A DNA stretch of 64,000 bases from contig NZ_CP040709.1 of assembly GCF_005952805.1 (NCBI RefSeq), forward strand, positions 496,001 through 560,000, written 5' to 3'. Position 1 is the first letter of the stretch. Each line of letters begins with the position of its first letter. This stretch comes from Inhella inkyongensis. GTDB taxonomy: Bacteria > Pseudomonadota > Gammaproteobacteria > Burkholderiales > Burkholderiaceae_C. The translations under genes and the position numbers were made by a program. Below the pieces are notes generated by a model, which was not told where the DNA came from, did not search any database, and saw only the letters and a list, made by a program, of their open reading frames with translations. Shown here in pieces: positions 18,141-25,965 of the stretch.

Positions 18141-18881
18141 ATGGCCTACGCTCGCCTTGCTTTGCTGCTGCTGTGGCCTTGGTTGGCCTGCGCTCAGGGG
18201 CCGGGGCTGCGTGTGTGCATTGCCAATCTGGCGTATCCGCCGTCTATCACCTTGGATCCTGCCAACCCGGGGACGCGCGAGCGCCAGTTCCTGGAGGCCG
18301 GGCGCCGTGCGGGTGTGGCAGTGAGCCTGCACTATTGGCCCATCAAGCGCTGCCACCGCATGGTGCTGGAGGGCGAGTTGGATGCGGTCTATCTGGCGGC
18401 CACCCCCGAAAGCCTGGCCGATTTCCGCTTCCCCTTGGACCGCCAAGGGCGGCCCGACTCTCGGCTGCGCATCAAAGAAGAGCGGGTGGTGCTGGTGCGT
18501 CGGCGCGGGGCCAGCCTGGGTTGGGATGGGCGCCAGTTTGCGGTGCCCCCGCGCCTGGGAACCCGAGCTGGACTGCGCATGGCCCGCGAAGCCGCCCGGC
18601 TGCGCGGACTGGACATCGACGACACAGCCTTTGACACCCCCCAGGTGCTGCGCAAGCTGCACGCCGGGCGGCACGACTTTGCGGTGCTGCTGGAGGTCGA
18701 TCTGCGCGGGCAGGACGCGCTGTTGAATGACTTGGCGTTGGAGCGGCTGCCGATCCCACTGGCGCGTTTCGATGGCTTCATGGCGGGGTCTCCCGCGCTC
18801 TCCGGCCCAGCCCTGGCCTCGCTGCAGGCTTGGTGGCGAGAACTGCCGAGCGCGGTGACGCCTGCGGCCAAGCCGATTTGA
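18141..18881 (+). CDS. Periplasmic amino-acid-type solute-binding protein
   Basis: A 246-residue exported protein with a signal peptide (residues 1-19, LALLLLWPWLACAQ). The body has the pattern of the SBP family 3 fold: LRVCIANLAYPP at the first strand, LEGELDAVYLAATPESLADFRFP, and a hinge-and-return domain FAVPPRLGTRAG...VLRKLHAGRHDFAVLLEV. No permease or ATPase gene accompanies it, so it may be an orphan binding protein or feed a sensor. It begins 5 nt after gshA and is probably co-transcribed with it. Confidence 0.75.
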   Translation: MAYARLALLLLWPWLACAQGPGLRVCIANLAYPPSITLDPANPGTRERQFLEAGRRAGVAVSLHYWPIKRCHRMVLEGELDAVYLAATPESLADFRFPLDRQGRPDSRLRIKEERVVLVRRRGASLGWDGRQFAVPPRLGTRAGLRMAREAARLRGLDIDDTAFDTPQVLRKLHAGRHDFAVLLEVDLRGQDALLNDLALERLPIPLARFDGFMAGSPALSGPALASLQAWWRELPSAVTPAAKPI

Positions 18882-18942
18882 TTGCTGCGCTGCAACATGC
18901 ATGGTGACAAACCGGCGCACAATGCACCCACCTATTGATTTG

Positions 18943-18962
18943 ACGGCGCCCCATGGCGCCGT
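18943..18962 (+). promoter_or_regulatory. Stem-loop directly before kup
   Basis: ACGGCGCC-CCAT-GGCGCCGT is a perfect 8-bp stem with a 4-nt loop, ending 9 nt before the kup GTG. No Shine-Dalgarno sequence is visible between stem and start. It could be a weak terminator of the upstream gene (followed by TCTGCCTTT) or control kup translation. Confidence 0.45.
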
Positions 18963-18971
18963 TCTGCCTTT

Positions 18972-20861
18972 GTGAGTGATTCACACCAACCGCCCGCGCG
19001 CACCTTGGCTGCGCATGCCGGCCTGACCCTGGGCGCCCTGGGCGTCGTTTACGGTGATATCGGCACCAGCCCGCTCTATGCGCTGCGCGAGGTGTTCCAT
19101 TCGGCCCATCTGCCGGTCACGCCGGGCAATGTGCTGGGCGTGCTGTCGCTGCTGTTCTGGACCATGACCGTGGTGGTCTCGTTCAAGTACGTGCTGCTCA
19201 TCCTGCGAGCCGACAACAATGGCGAGGGCGGGCTCATCGCCATGCTGGCTCTGGCCACCCAGGCGGTGAAGAGCAAACCGGTGCTGCGCGCTCGCCTGAT
19301 GCTGCTGGGCCTGTTCGGGACGGCGATCTTTTTTGGTGACGCCGTCATCACACCGGCGATGACGGTGCTCGGTGCGGTCGAGGGCATCGATGTCTATGCA
19401 CCGGCCTATCACGGACTGATCCTGCCCCTGACCCTGTTGATCCTGGCGGGCTTGTTTGCCTTTCAGCGTTTGGGCACCGGCACGGTGGGCAAGAGCTTCG
19501 GTCCCATCATGCTGGTCTGGTTTGTGGCCCTGGTGGCCTTGGGCCTGCCCCAAGTGTGGGCCCACCCCGAGGTGCTTGCCGCACTGGACCCGCGCTACGC
19601 CATCGACTTCGGCCTGACGCACAAGACCATCGCCTTTGTGGCGCTGGGCGCGGCGGTGCTGGTGGTGACGGGCGGCGAGGCGCTCTATGCCGATATGGGG
19701 CACTTCGGCAAGCGCCCGATCCGCTGGGCCTGGTATGGCCTGGTGATGCCGGCCTTGGCCGTCAATTACTTTGGCCAGGGCGCGCTGCTGCTCAGCAACC
19801 CCGAGGCCATCAAAAACCCCTTCTTCCTGCTGGCGCCGGATTGGGCTGAGATCCCGCTGTTTGGCCTTGCCACGCTGGCGGCGGCGGTGGCCTCGCAGGC
19901 GCTCATCACGGCCAGCTTCTCGGTCAGCAAACAGGCCATGCAGCTGGGCATCCTGCCGCGCATGCGCATCCACCACACCTCGGTCAAGGAGGTCGGCCAG
20001 ATCTATGTGCCGGCGGTCAACTGGGCGCTGTTTGCCTTTGTGGTGGTGGCCGTGGTGTTCTTTGGCTCCAGCAGCAAGATGGCCGGGGCCTATGGCGTGG
20101 CGGTGACGATGGACATGACCATCACCACCATCCTGACCTTCTTTGTGATCCGCCACGGCTGGGGCTATCCGCTGGCCCTGTGCGTCGCCGCCACCGGCGC
20201 CTTCTTCGTCATCGACGTGACCTTCCTGGCCTCCAACCTGCTCAAGGTGCCCAGTGGCGGTTGGTTCCCGCTCGCCATCGGCATTTGGATGTTCACGTTG
20301 ATGCTGACTTGGAAGCAGGGCCGGCGCCTGCTGTCCGACAAGCTGCGCGAGGACTCGATCGACCTGAAGAGCTTCCTGCAGGCCGTCTTTGTCAGCCCGC
20401 CCACGCGGGTGGCTGGCACGGCGGTGTTCCTTTCGGGCGAGCCCGGCATCACGCCCAATGCGCTGCTGCACAACCTCAAGCACAACAAGGTGCTGCACGA
20501 GGAGAACGTGTTCGTCACCGTGCGGCATCACGAGCGGCCTTGGATCGGTTTCGACCGCCGCGTCGAGGTTGAAAGCCTGGGCAACAACTGCTGGCAGGCC
20601 ACCCTGCACTTCGGTTTCAAGAACGAGCCGGATGTTCCTGAGGCCTTGGCCCTGTTGCGTCAGCATGGCATCCAGCTGGATGACATGGACACCAGCTACT
20701 TCCTGAGCCGCGACATCGTGATTCCGACCATCGGCTCGGGCATGGCCCTGTGGCGGGAAAAGCTGTTTGCCAGCATGCATCGCAACGCGGCCGGGATTGC
20801 CGACTTCCTGCATTTGCCGGCGAATCGGGTGGTGGAGTTGGGTTCAAAAGTCGAGATCTGA
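18972..20861 (+). CDS. kup: Kup-family potassium transporter
   Basis: A 629-residue K+ uptake protein with about 12 membrane helices and a cytoplasmic C-terminal tail. Family signatures: [18 protein letters not shown] at residues 20-37, [36 protein letters not shown] and [18 protein letters not shown]. The GTG at 18972 gives the usual short N terminus. Its TGA overlaps the ATG of benE by one base, so the two are translationally coupled, an uncommon pairing. No cyclic-di-AMP type riboswitch is recognised upstream. Confidence 0.94.
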   Translation: MSDSHQPPARTLAAHAGLTLGALGVVYGDIGTSPLYALREVFHSAHLPVTPGNVLGVLSLLFWTMTVVVSFKYVLLILRADNNGEGGLIAMLALATQAVKSKPVLRARLMLLGLFGTAIFFGDAVITPAMTVLGAVEGIDVYAPAYHGLILPLTLLILAGLFAFQRLGTGTVGKSFGPIMLVWFVALVALGLPQVWAHPEVLAALDPRYAIDFGLTHKTIAFVALGAAVLVVTGGEALYADMGHFGKRPIRWAWYGLVMPALAVNYFGQGALLLSNPEAIKNPFFLLAPDWAEIPLFGLATLAAAVASQALITASFSVSKQAMQLGILPRMRIHHTSVKEVGQIYVPAVNWALFAFVVVAVVFFGSSSKMAGAYGVAVTMDMTITTILTFFVIRHGWGYPLALCVAATGAFFVIDVTFLASNLLKVPSGGWFPLAIGIWMFTLMLTWKQGRRLLSDKLREDSIDLKSFLQAVFVSPPTRVAGTAVFLSGEPGITPNALLHNLKHNKVLHEENVFVTVRHHERPWIGFDRRVEVESLGNNCWQATLHFGFKNEPDVPEALALLRQHGIQLDDMDTSYFLSRDIVIPTIGSGMALWREKLFASMHRNAAGIADFLHLPANRVVELGSKVEI

Positions 20862-22012
20862 TGCCACTCTCGCGCCAGGATCTCCCCGCCCTGGTCGCCG
20901 GCTTCGTGGCCGTGCTGGTGGGCTTCACCAGCTCGGTGGCCCTGGTGTTCCAAGCGGCCCAGGCCCTAGGCGCCACGTCGGCGCAGACGGCGTCCTGGAT
21001 CTGGGCCCTGGGCCTGGGCACGGGCCTCACATCCATCGCGCTTTCGTGGGCCACGCGCCAGCCGGTGCTGACCGCCTGGAGCACGCCGGGTTCTGCCCTG
21101 ATTGCGGCCAGCGCGGGCTTGAGCCTGGCCGAAGGGGTGGGCGCCTTTGTGGTCTGTGGGGCGCTCATCGCGGTGGCAGGCTTCAGCGGCTTGTTCGAGC
21201 GCCTGATGAACCGCATCCCTGCCAGCATCGCCGCCAGTTTGTTGGCGGGGGTGTTGGCCCGCTTCGGCTTGGATGCCGTCACGGCTGCGCCCGCCGCCTT
21301 GCCCCTGGTGGGCGCCATGCTGCTGGCCTATCTGGCAGGGCGGCGTTGGTGGCCGCGCTATGCCGTGCCCGGGGTGTTGGTGCTGGGCTTGGTGCTGGCT
21401 GCCAGCTGGGGTCAGATCGGCCCCATGACGCTGAAGGGTGGGTGGGCGAGCCCGGAGTGGGTGAGCCCGCGCTTTAGCTTGCAGGGCCTGGTGGGGCTGG
21501 CCCTGCCCTTGTTCGTCGTCACCATGGCCTCGCAGAACCTGCCCGGGGTGGCAGCCCAGCGGGCGGCGGGCGTGCGGGTGCCGCTGTCGCCGGTGATCGG
21601 GGCGACCGGTGTGGTCACCCTGGTGCTGGCGCCCTTTGGGGCCTTCGCCATCAACCTGGCCGCCATCACCGCGGCGATCTGCATGGGTCGCGAGGCGCAT
21701 GAGGACCCAGCGCGGCGCTGGCTCGCACCCGTGGCTGCGGGTCTGTTCTACATCTTGCTGGGTTTGGCCGGGGGCGCGGTGGTGACCTTGTTTGCTGCCC
21801 TGCCCAAAGCCCTGGTGCTGGCGGTGGCGGCCCTGGCCTTGCTGGGCGCCATCGGCAATGGTCTGGCCGCCGGCATGAAGGAGGAGGGCGAGCGCGACGC
21901 GGCGGTGCTGACCTTTCTGATCACGCTCTCGGGCGTGCAGATCGCCGGCATTGGCGCGCCCTTCTGGGCGGTGCTGGTGGGCCTGCTGGCGCTGGCCCTG
22001 CGCCGGACTTGA
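20861..22012 (+). CDS. benE: BenE-family benzoate/H+ symporter
   Basis: A 383-residue membrane protein with about 12 helices that matches the benzoate transporter BenE family (LVAGFVAVLVGFTSS, QPVLTAWSTPGSALIA, ASQNLPGVAAQRAAG). Family members move benzoate or related anions with protons, but many distant members are untested. No ben or other aromatic catabolic genes are in the window, so the true substrate is uncertain. The start overlaps the kup stop, which rules out longer in-frame starts inside kup. Confidence 0.88.
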   Translation: MPLSRQDLPALVAGFVAVLVGFTSSVALVFQAAQALGATSAQTASWIWALGLGTGLTSIALSWATRQPVLTAWSTPGSALIAASAGLSLAEGVGAFVVCGALIAVAGFSGLFERLMNRIPASIAASLLAGVLARFGLDAVTAAPAALPLVGAMLLAYLAGRRWWPRYAVPGVLVLGLVLAASWGQIGPMTLKGGWASPEWVSPRFSLQGLVGLALPLFVVTMASQNLPGVAAQRAAGVRVPLSPVIGATGVVTLVLAPFGAFAINLAAITAAICMGREAHEDPARRWLAPVAAGLFYILLGLAGGAVVTLFAALPKALVLAVAALALLGAIGNGLAAGMKEEGERDAAVLTFLITLSGVQIAGIGAPFWAVLVGLLALALRRT

Positions 22013-22020
22013 TGCAGGAC

Positions 22021-22041
22021 AAATGCGAAGGATTCGCATTT
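22021..22041. promoter_or_regulatory. Fur box upstream of feoAB
   Basis: AAATGCGAA-N3-TTCGCATTT is a perfect 9-bp inverted repeat 36 nt before feoA and closely resembles the Fur consensus built on AATGNNAAT half-sites. It predicts iron repression of feoAB. Confidence 0.85.
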
Positions 22042-22077
22042 AAGTAGACTGGCGGCCTCACCGCTTGCCGTCCTGCC

Positions 22078-22311
22078 ATGACCCTGGATCGACTTCCCCT
22101 GCTGCAGCCTGCCACCGTGCGCGCCCTGGGCGGCGCGGCCATGGGTTGGGCGCAGCAGTTGCAGGACCTGGGCTTCGAGCCGGGCGAGACCGTGCGGGTG
22201 CTGCGCCGTGCGCCCTGGGGCGGCGACCCGTTGGTGGTGCAGGTGGGGGCCACCCGCTTCGCCCTGCGTCGCGCCGAGGCGGCCTGCGTCGAACTGCAGC
22301 CGCAGAAATGA
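22078..22311 (+). CDS. feoA: Ferrous iron transport protein A
   Basis: A 77-residue cytoplasmic SH3-like protein that supports FeoB. The FeoA core pattern is present: LGFEPGETVRVLRRAPWGGDPLVVQVGATRFALRRAEA. It starts 36 nt after a Fur box and overlaps feoB by 4 nt (ATGA). No feoC is seen. Confidence 0.93.
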   Translation: MTLDRLPLLQPATVRALGGAAMGWAQQLQDLGFEPGETVRVLRRAPWGGDPLVVQVGATRFALRRAEAACVELQPQK

Positions 22312-24173
22312 ATTCCGCCATTGTTCATGTGCACCCGCCGGGCCGCCTGCTGGCTCTGCTGGGCAACCCCAACTGCGGCAAGACGGCGCTCTTCAATCGC
22401 CTGACCGGCAGCCGCCAGAAGGTGGCGAATTACGCCGGCGTGACCGTGGAGCGCAAGGAAGGCCGCCTGCAGACCGAGGCCGGCGAGCGCCTGCGCCTGC
22501 TGGATCTGCCCGGCACCTACAGCCTGCATCCGCGCAGCCCCGACGAGCGCGTGACCCGCGATGTCCTGGCTGGCCAGGCGGTGGGTGAAAAGCGCCCCGA
22601 CCTGCTGCTCTGTGTGGTGGATGCGAGCAATCTGCGCCGGCATCTGCGCCTGGTGCTGGCCGCGCAGCGCCAGGGTCTGCCCTGTGTGCTGGTGCTGAAC
22701 ATGGCCGATGTGGCCGAGCGTCGCGGTCTGCAGATTGACCCCCAGGCCTTGAGTCATGAACTGGGCCTGCCGGTGGTGCGGGCGGTGGCCGTGCAGGGCC
22801 AGGGGGTGGCCGAATTGCGGGCCCTGCTGGACGATCCGGCGGTTTGGCGCCCGGCGCCGCCGCCGCCCAGCGACGCCGACGACGGCCAGCGCATCGCCGC
22901 GATGCTGACGCGCCTGGGCCTGGACCGTGCGCTGCCGCCTGGGCCCACCGAGCGCATCGACCGCTGGGTGCTGCACCCCTGGCTGGGCCCCTTGTTGATG
23001 GCTCTGCTGATGTTCGCCATGTTCCAGGCCGTGTTCGCCTGGGCGGAGGCGCCCAAGGCGCTGATTCAGGCCGGTGCCAACGCGCTGGGCCAATGGCTGG
23101 GCCCGGCCCTGGAGGGGCTGGGCGCACCCGGCTGGCTGCGCAGCTTGGCCGTCGACGGCCTGGTGGCCGGCCTGGGCGGGGTGCTGGTGTTTCTGCCGCA
23201 GATCCTGATCCTGTTCGCCTTCATCCTGGTGCTGGAGGAAAGCGGCTATCTGCCGCGCGCGGCCTATCTGCTGGACCGCTGGATGGGCGGCCTGGGCCTG
23301 TCGGGCCGCAGCTTCATTCCGCTGCTTTCGAGCTTCGCCTGCGCCATCCCCGGCATCATGGCCACGCGCTCGATTGCCAACCCGCGCGACCGCAAGGTCA
23401 CCATGGCCCTGGCGCCGCTGATGACCTGTTCGGCGCGCTTGCCGGTCTACGCCTTGCTGATCGGCGCCTTTGTTCCGGCGCGCCCGCTGGCTGGCGGGGT
23501 GGAGTTGCAGGGTCTGGTGCTGTTTGCCCTCTATCTGGCGGGCATCCTCAGCGCGGCGGCGGTGGCCTGGGTGCTCAAGCGTTTGACCGCGCGCGGCGAG
23601 GTGCGCACGCTGATGATGGAACTGCCCGAATACCACTGGCCGCGTGTGCGCAATCTGGGCATCGGCCTGCTGCAGCGGGCCTGGATCTTTCTGCGCCGCG
23701 TGGGCGGCATCATCCTGCTGCTCACCCTGGCGATGTGGCTGCTGGCCAGCTTTCCCGGGGCGCCCGAGGGGGCCACGCGGCCGGCCATTGAATACAGCCT
23801 GGCCGGTCAGATCGGCCGTGCGTTGGCCGGGCTGTTCGAGCCCATCGGCTTCAATTGGCAGATCGCCATCGCCCTGGTGCCCGGGCTGGCGGCGCGCGAG
23901 GTGGCCGTGGGCGCTCTGGCCACGGTCTATGCGCTATCGGCCGAGGGCGATGCGCTCTCGCAGGCCCTGGCCCAGCAGTGGTCGCTCGCCACCGCCCTGG
24001 CCTTGCTGGCCTGGTATGTGGTGGCGCCGCAATGCCTGAGCACCTTGGCCGCCATCCGCCGCGAGTCGGGCAGCTGGCGCATGCCGCTGGGCGTGGCCGC
24101 GGCCTATTTCGGCCTGGCCTACCTGGTGGCCGGGCTCACCTACCGCATGGCCTTGCGGCTCAGCGGATCGTGA
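22308..24173 (+). CDS. feoB: Ferrous iron transporter FeoB
   Basis: A 621-residue Fe2+ transporter. The N-terminal G domain has G1 GNPNCGKTALFN (about 20-31), G2 in NYAGVTVERKEG, G3 DLPGTYSL and NMADV as a G4-like motif. Two Gate regions follow in the membrane domain (IPLLSSFACAIPGIMATR and APLMTCSARLPVYALLIGAF), with about eight helices. It is shorter than the E. coli protein (about 770 aa) but normal for the short betaproteobacterial form. The last 14 nt overlap the end of the convergent amidotransferase gene. Confidence 0.95.
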   Translation: MNSAIVHVHPPGRLLALLGNPNCGKTALFNRLTGSRQKVANYAGVTVERKEGRLQTEAGERLRLLDLPGTYSLHPRSPDERVTRDVLAGQAVGEKRPDLLLCVVDASNLRRHLRLVLAAQRQGLPCVLVLNMADVAERRGLQIDPQALSHELGLPVVRAVAVQGQGVAELRALLDDPAVWRPAPPPPSDADDGQRIAAMLTRLGLDRALPPGPTERIDRWVLHPWLGPLLMALLMFAMFQAVFAWAEAPKALIQAGANALGQWLGPALEGLGAPGWLRSLAVDGLVAGLGGVLVFLPQILILFAFILVLEESGYLPRAAYLLDRWMGGLGLSGRSFIPLLSSFACAIPGIMATRSIANPRDRKVTMALAPLMTCSARLPVYALLIGAFVPARPLAGGVELQGLVLFALYLAGILSAAAVAWVLKRLTARGEVRTLMMELPEYHWPRVRNLGIGLLQRAWIFLRRVGGIILLLTLAMWLLASFPGAPEGATRPAIEYSLAGQIGRALAGLFEPIGFNWQIAIALVPGLAAREVAVGALATVYALSAEGDALSQALAQQWSLATALALLAWYVVAPQCLSTLAAIRRESGSWRMPLGVAAAYFGLAYLVAGLTYRMALRLSGS

Positions 24174-24936
24174 GCGCGTGGGCGCTGCTGCGCCCATCGG
24201 CATGCAGGCACAGGGCCTGGCCGGGCTCCAGCAAATCCCAGCCCTGCGGGTCGCCCTCCAGCGGCTCGCTGGCCACCATCTGCCCATAGGCCGCGCGGTG
24301 GTGGTACAGCGTGGGGGGCTGCTGGTCGCTGGCCCAGCGGAAGGCGAACACATCGTCACCGTCGGCCAGCGCGGCAGAAAAACGCAGCGGCGCCTCGACA
24401 CCCGCGCTCTTCATGCGGCCCCAGATGTCGCTGAGCACCGCGCAGGTGGCCTCCACCGGGCCATAGCCGTTCACCAGTTGCTGCACGATGAGCAGGAAGA
24501 TGAGCTCCGAGTCCGTACCGCCGCGGCGCTGGTGCCATAGGGTGTCGGGCAGCTGCGCCTCCAGCTCGCGGTGCACCTCGCCAAAGCCGCCGACCTGACC
24601 GTTGTGCATGAAGAGAAAGGATGCCGCCGTGAACGGGTGGCAGTTGGCCAGCGAGATGCCGCCGCCCGTAGCCGCCCGCACATGGGCAAAGAACAGGTGC
24701 GAGCGCACATGGGCGGCCAGCGCTTTGAGGTTCTCGTCGCTCCAGGCCGGGGTCACCTGGCGGTAGAGGCCGGGCGTGTCGCGGTCGCCATACCAGCCCA
24801 CGCCAAAGCCATCGCCATTGGTCACCAGCACCGACTGCTCGGCGCGCAGGCTCTGCCGCACCAGCGAGTGCTTGGGTCGGCAGACCAGATCCTCCAGGTA
24901 GATGGAGTCCCCACGGTAAGCCAGGAATCGACACAT
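24160..24936 (-). CDS. Class II glutamine amidotransferase (YafJ-like)
   Basis: A 258-residue Ntn-hydrolase-type glutamine amidotransferase. Translation from 24936 gives MCRFLAYRG, so removal of Met leaves the catalytic Cys at the N terminus; this fixes the start against a longer in-frame option. Other conserved parts are GDGFGVGWYGDRD, RAATGGGISLANCHPF and FMHNGQVGG, where Asn and Gly form the oxyanion hole. E. coli YafJ is the best-known relative and its physiological acceptor is unknown. It is divergent from gshB with a 41-bp gap and convergent with feoB. Confidence 0.88.
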   Translation of the reverse strand: MCRFLAYRGDSIYLEDLVCRPKHSLVRQSLRAEQSVLVTNGDGFGVGWYGDRDTPGLYRQVTPAWSDENLKALAAHVRSHLFFAHVRAATGGGISLANCHPFTAASFLFMHNGQVGGFGEVHRELEAQLPDTLWHQRRGGTDSELIFLLIVQQLVNGYGPVEATCAVLSDIWGRMKSAGVEAPLRFSAALADGDDVFAFRWASDQQPPTLYHHRAAYGQMVASEPLEGDPQGWDLLEPGQALCLHADGRSSAHALTIR

Positions 24937-24977
24937 GAGTTGCGTACCTCCTGGGCCAGTCTGACACACTGGCGCGC

Positions 24978-25949
24978 ATGGACCTGCTCTTCATCGTCGA
25001 TCCGCTCGACCACTTCAAGACCCACAAGGACAGCAGCTTCGCGATGATGCGCGAGGCGGCCCGGCGCGGCCATCGCCTGTGGACCTGTGAGACCCCGCGG
25101 CTGCACTGGCAACGCGGCCAGCAAGTGCAGGCGCGCGGCGCACAGCGCATCGAGCTCAGCGCCGCAGCGCTGACCAGCACCTATGGCACCGCCCTGAAGG
25201 ACTGGTTTGCGGGGGTCGAATCTGCCGACTTGGCCCTGTGCGAAGTGGGCGCCGTGCTGATGCGCAAGGATCCGCCCTTTGACGCCGAGTTCATTTACGC
25301 CACCCATCTGCTGAGCCAGGCCGAGCGCGAGGGCGCCAAGGTCTTCAACAAGCCCAGCGCCTTGCGCGAGCACCCCGAAAAGCTCGCGCTGATGGAGTTC
25401 CCCGAATTCATCGCGCCCACCCTGGTGAGCCGCGATTCGGCGGCGCTGCGGGCCTTCCATGCCGAGCAGCGTGATGTGATCTTCAAGCCCCTGGACGGCA
25501 TGGGCGGCATGGGCATCTTCCGCGTGCGCGAGGACGGCCTGAACCTGGGCGCCATCTTGGAGCAACTGACGCAGTACGGCAGTCAGACCATCATGGCGCA
25601 GCGCTACCTGCCCGAGATCGTGGAGGGCGACAAGCGCGTGCTCTTGATCGACGGCGTGCCGGTGTCGCACAGCCTCGCGCGCATTCCCCAGGGCGGTGAG
25701 GTGCGCGGTAACTTGGCGGCTGGTGGCAAGGGTGTGGCCATGCCGCTGACGGCGCGCGAGCGCGAGGTGGCGGAGGCCTTGGGTCCGACCTTGGCCGCGC
25801 GCGGCCTGCTGCTGGTGGGCCTGGACTTGATCGGTGGCTTCCTCACCGAGATCAACGTCACCAGCCCGACCTGCTTCCAGGAGATCAGCGCGCAGGCCGG
25901 GCTGGATGTGGCTGCGCAGTACCTGGACGCCCTTGAGCGTTGCTGTTGA
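24978..25949 (+). CDS. gshB: Glutathione synthetase
   Basis: A 323-residue ATP-grasp enzyme that adds glycine to gamma-glutamylcysteine. It shows the prokaryotic GshB N terminus (MDLLFIVDPLDHFKTHKDSSFAMM), the FNKPSALREHPEKLALMEFPEFIAPTLVS-type segment in the middle, the ATP-grasp loop KPLDGMGGMGIFRV and the C-terminal GLDLIGGFLTEINVTSPT. Length is normal. The next gene begins 16 nt after the stop. Confidence 0.95.
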   Translation: MDLLFIVDPLDHFKTHKDSSFAMMREAARRGHRLWTCETPRLHWQRGQQVQARGAQRIELSAAALTSTYGTALKDWFAGVESADLALCEVGAVLMRKDPPFDAEFIYATHLLSQAEREGAKVFNKPSALREHPEKLALMEFPEFIAPTLVSRDSAALRAFHAEQRDVIFKPLDGMGGMGIFRVREDGLNLGAILEQLTQYGSQTIMAQRYLPEIVEGDKRVLLIDGVPVSHSLARIPQGGEVRGNLAAGGKGVAMPLTAREREVAEALGPTLAARGLLLVGLDLIGGFLTEINVTSPTCFQEISAQAGLDVAAQYLDALERCC

Positions 25950-25965
25950 GCTCCGAGGCGTGCCG

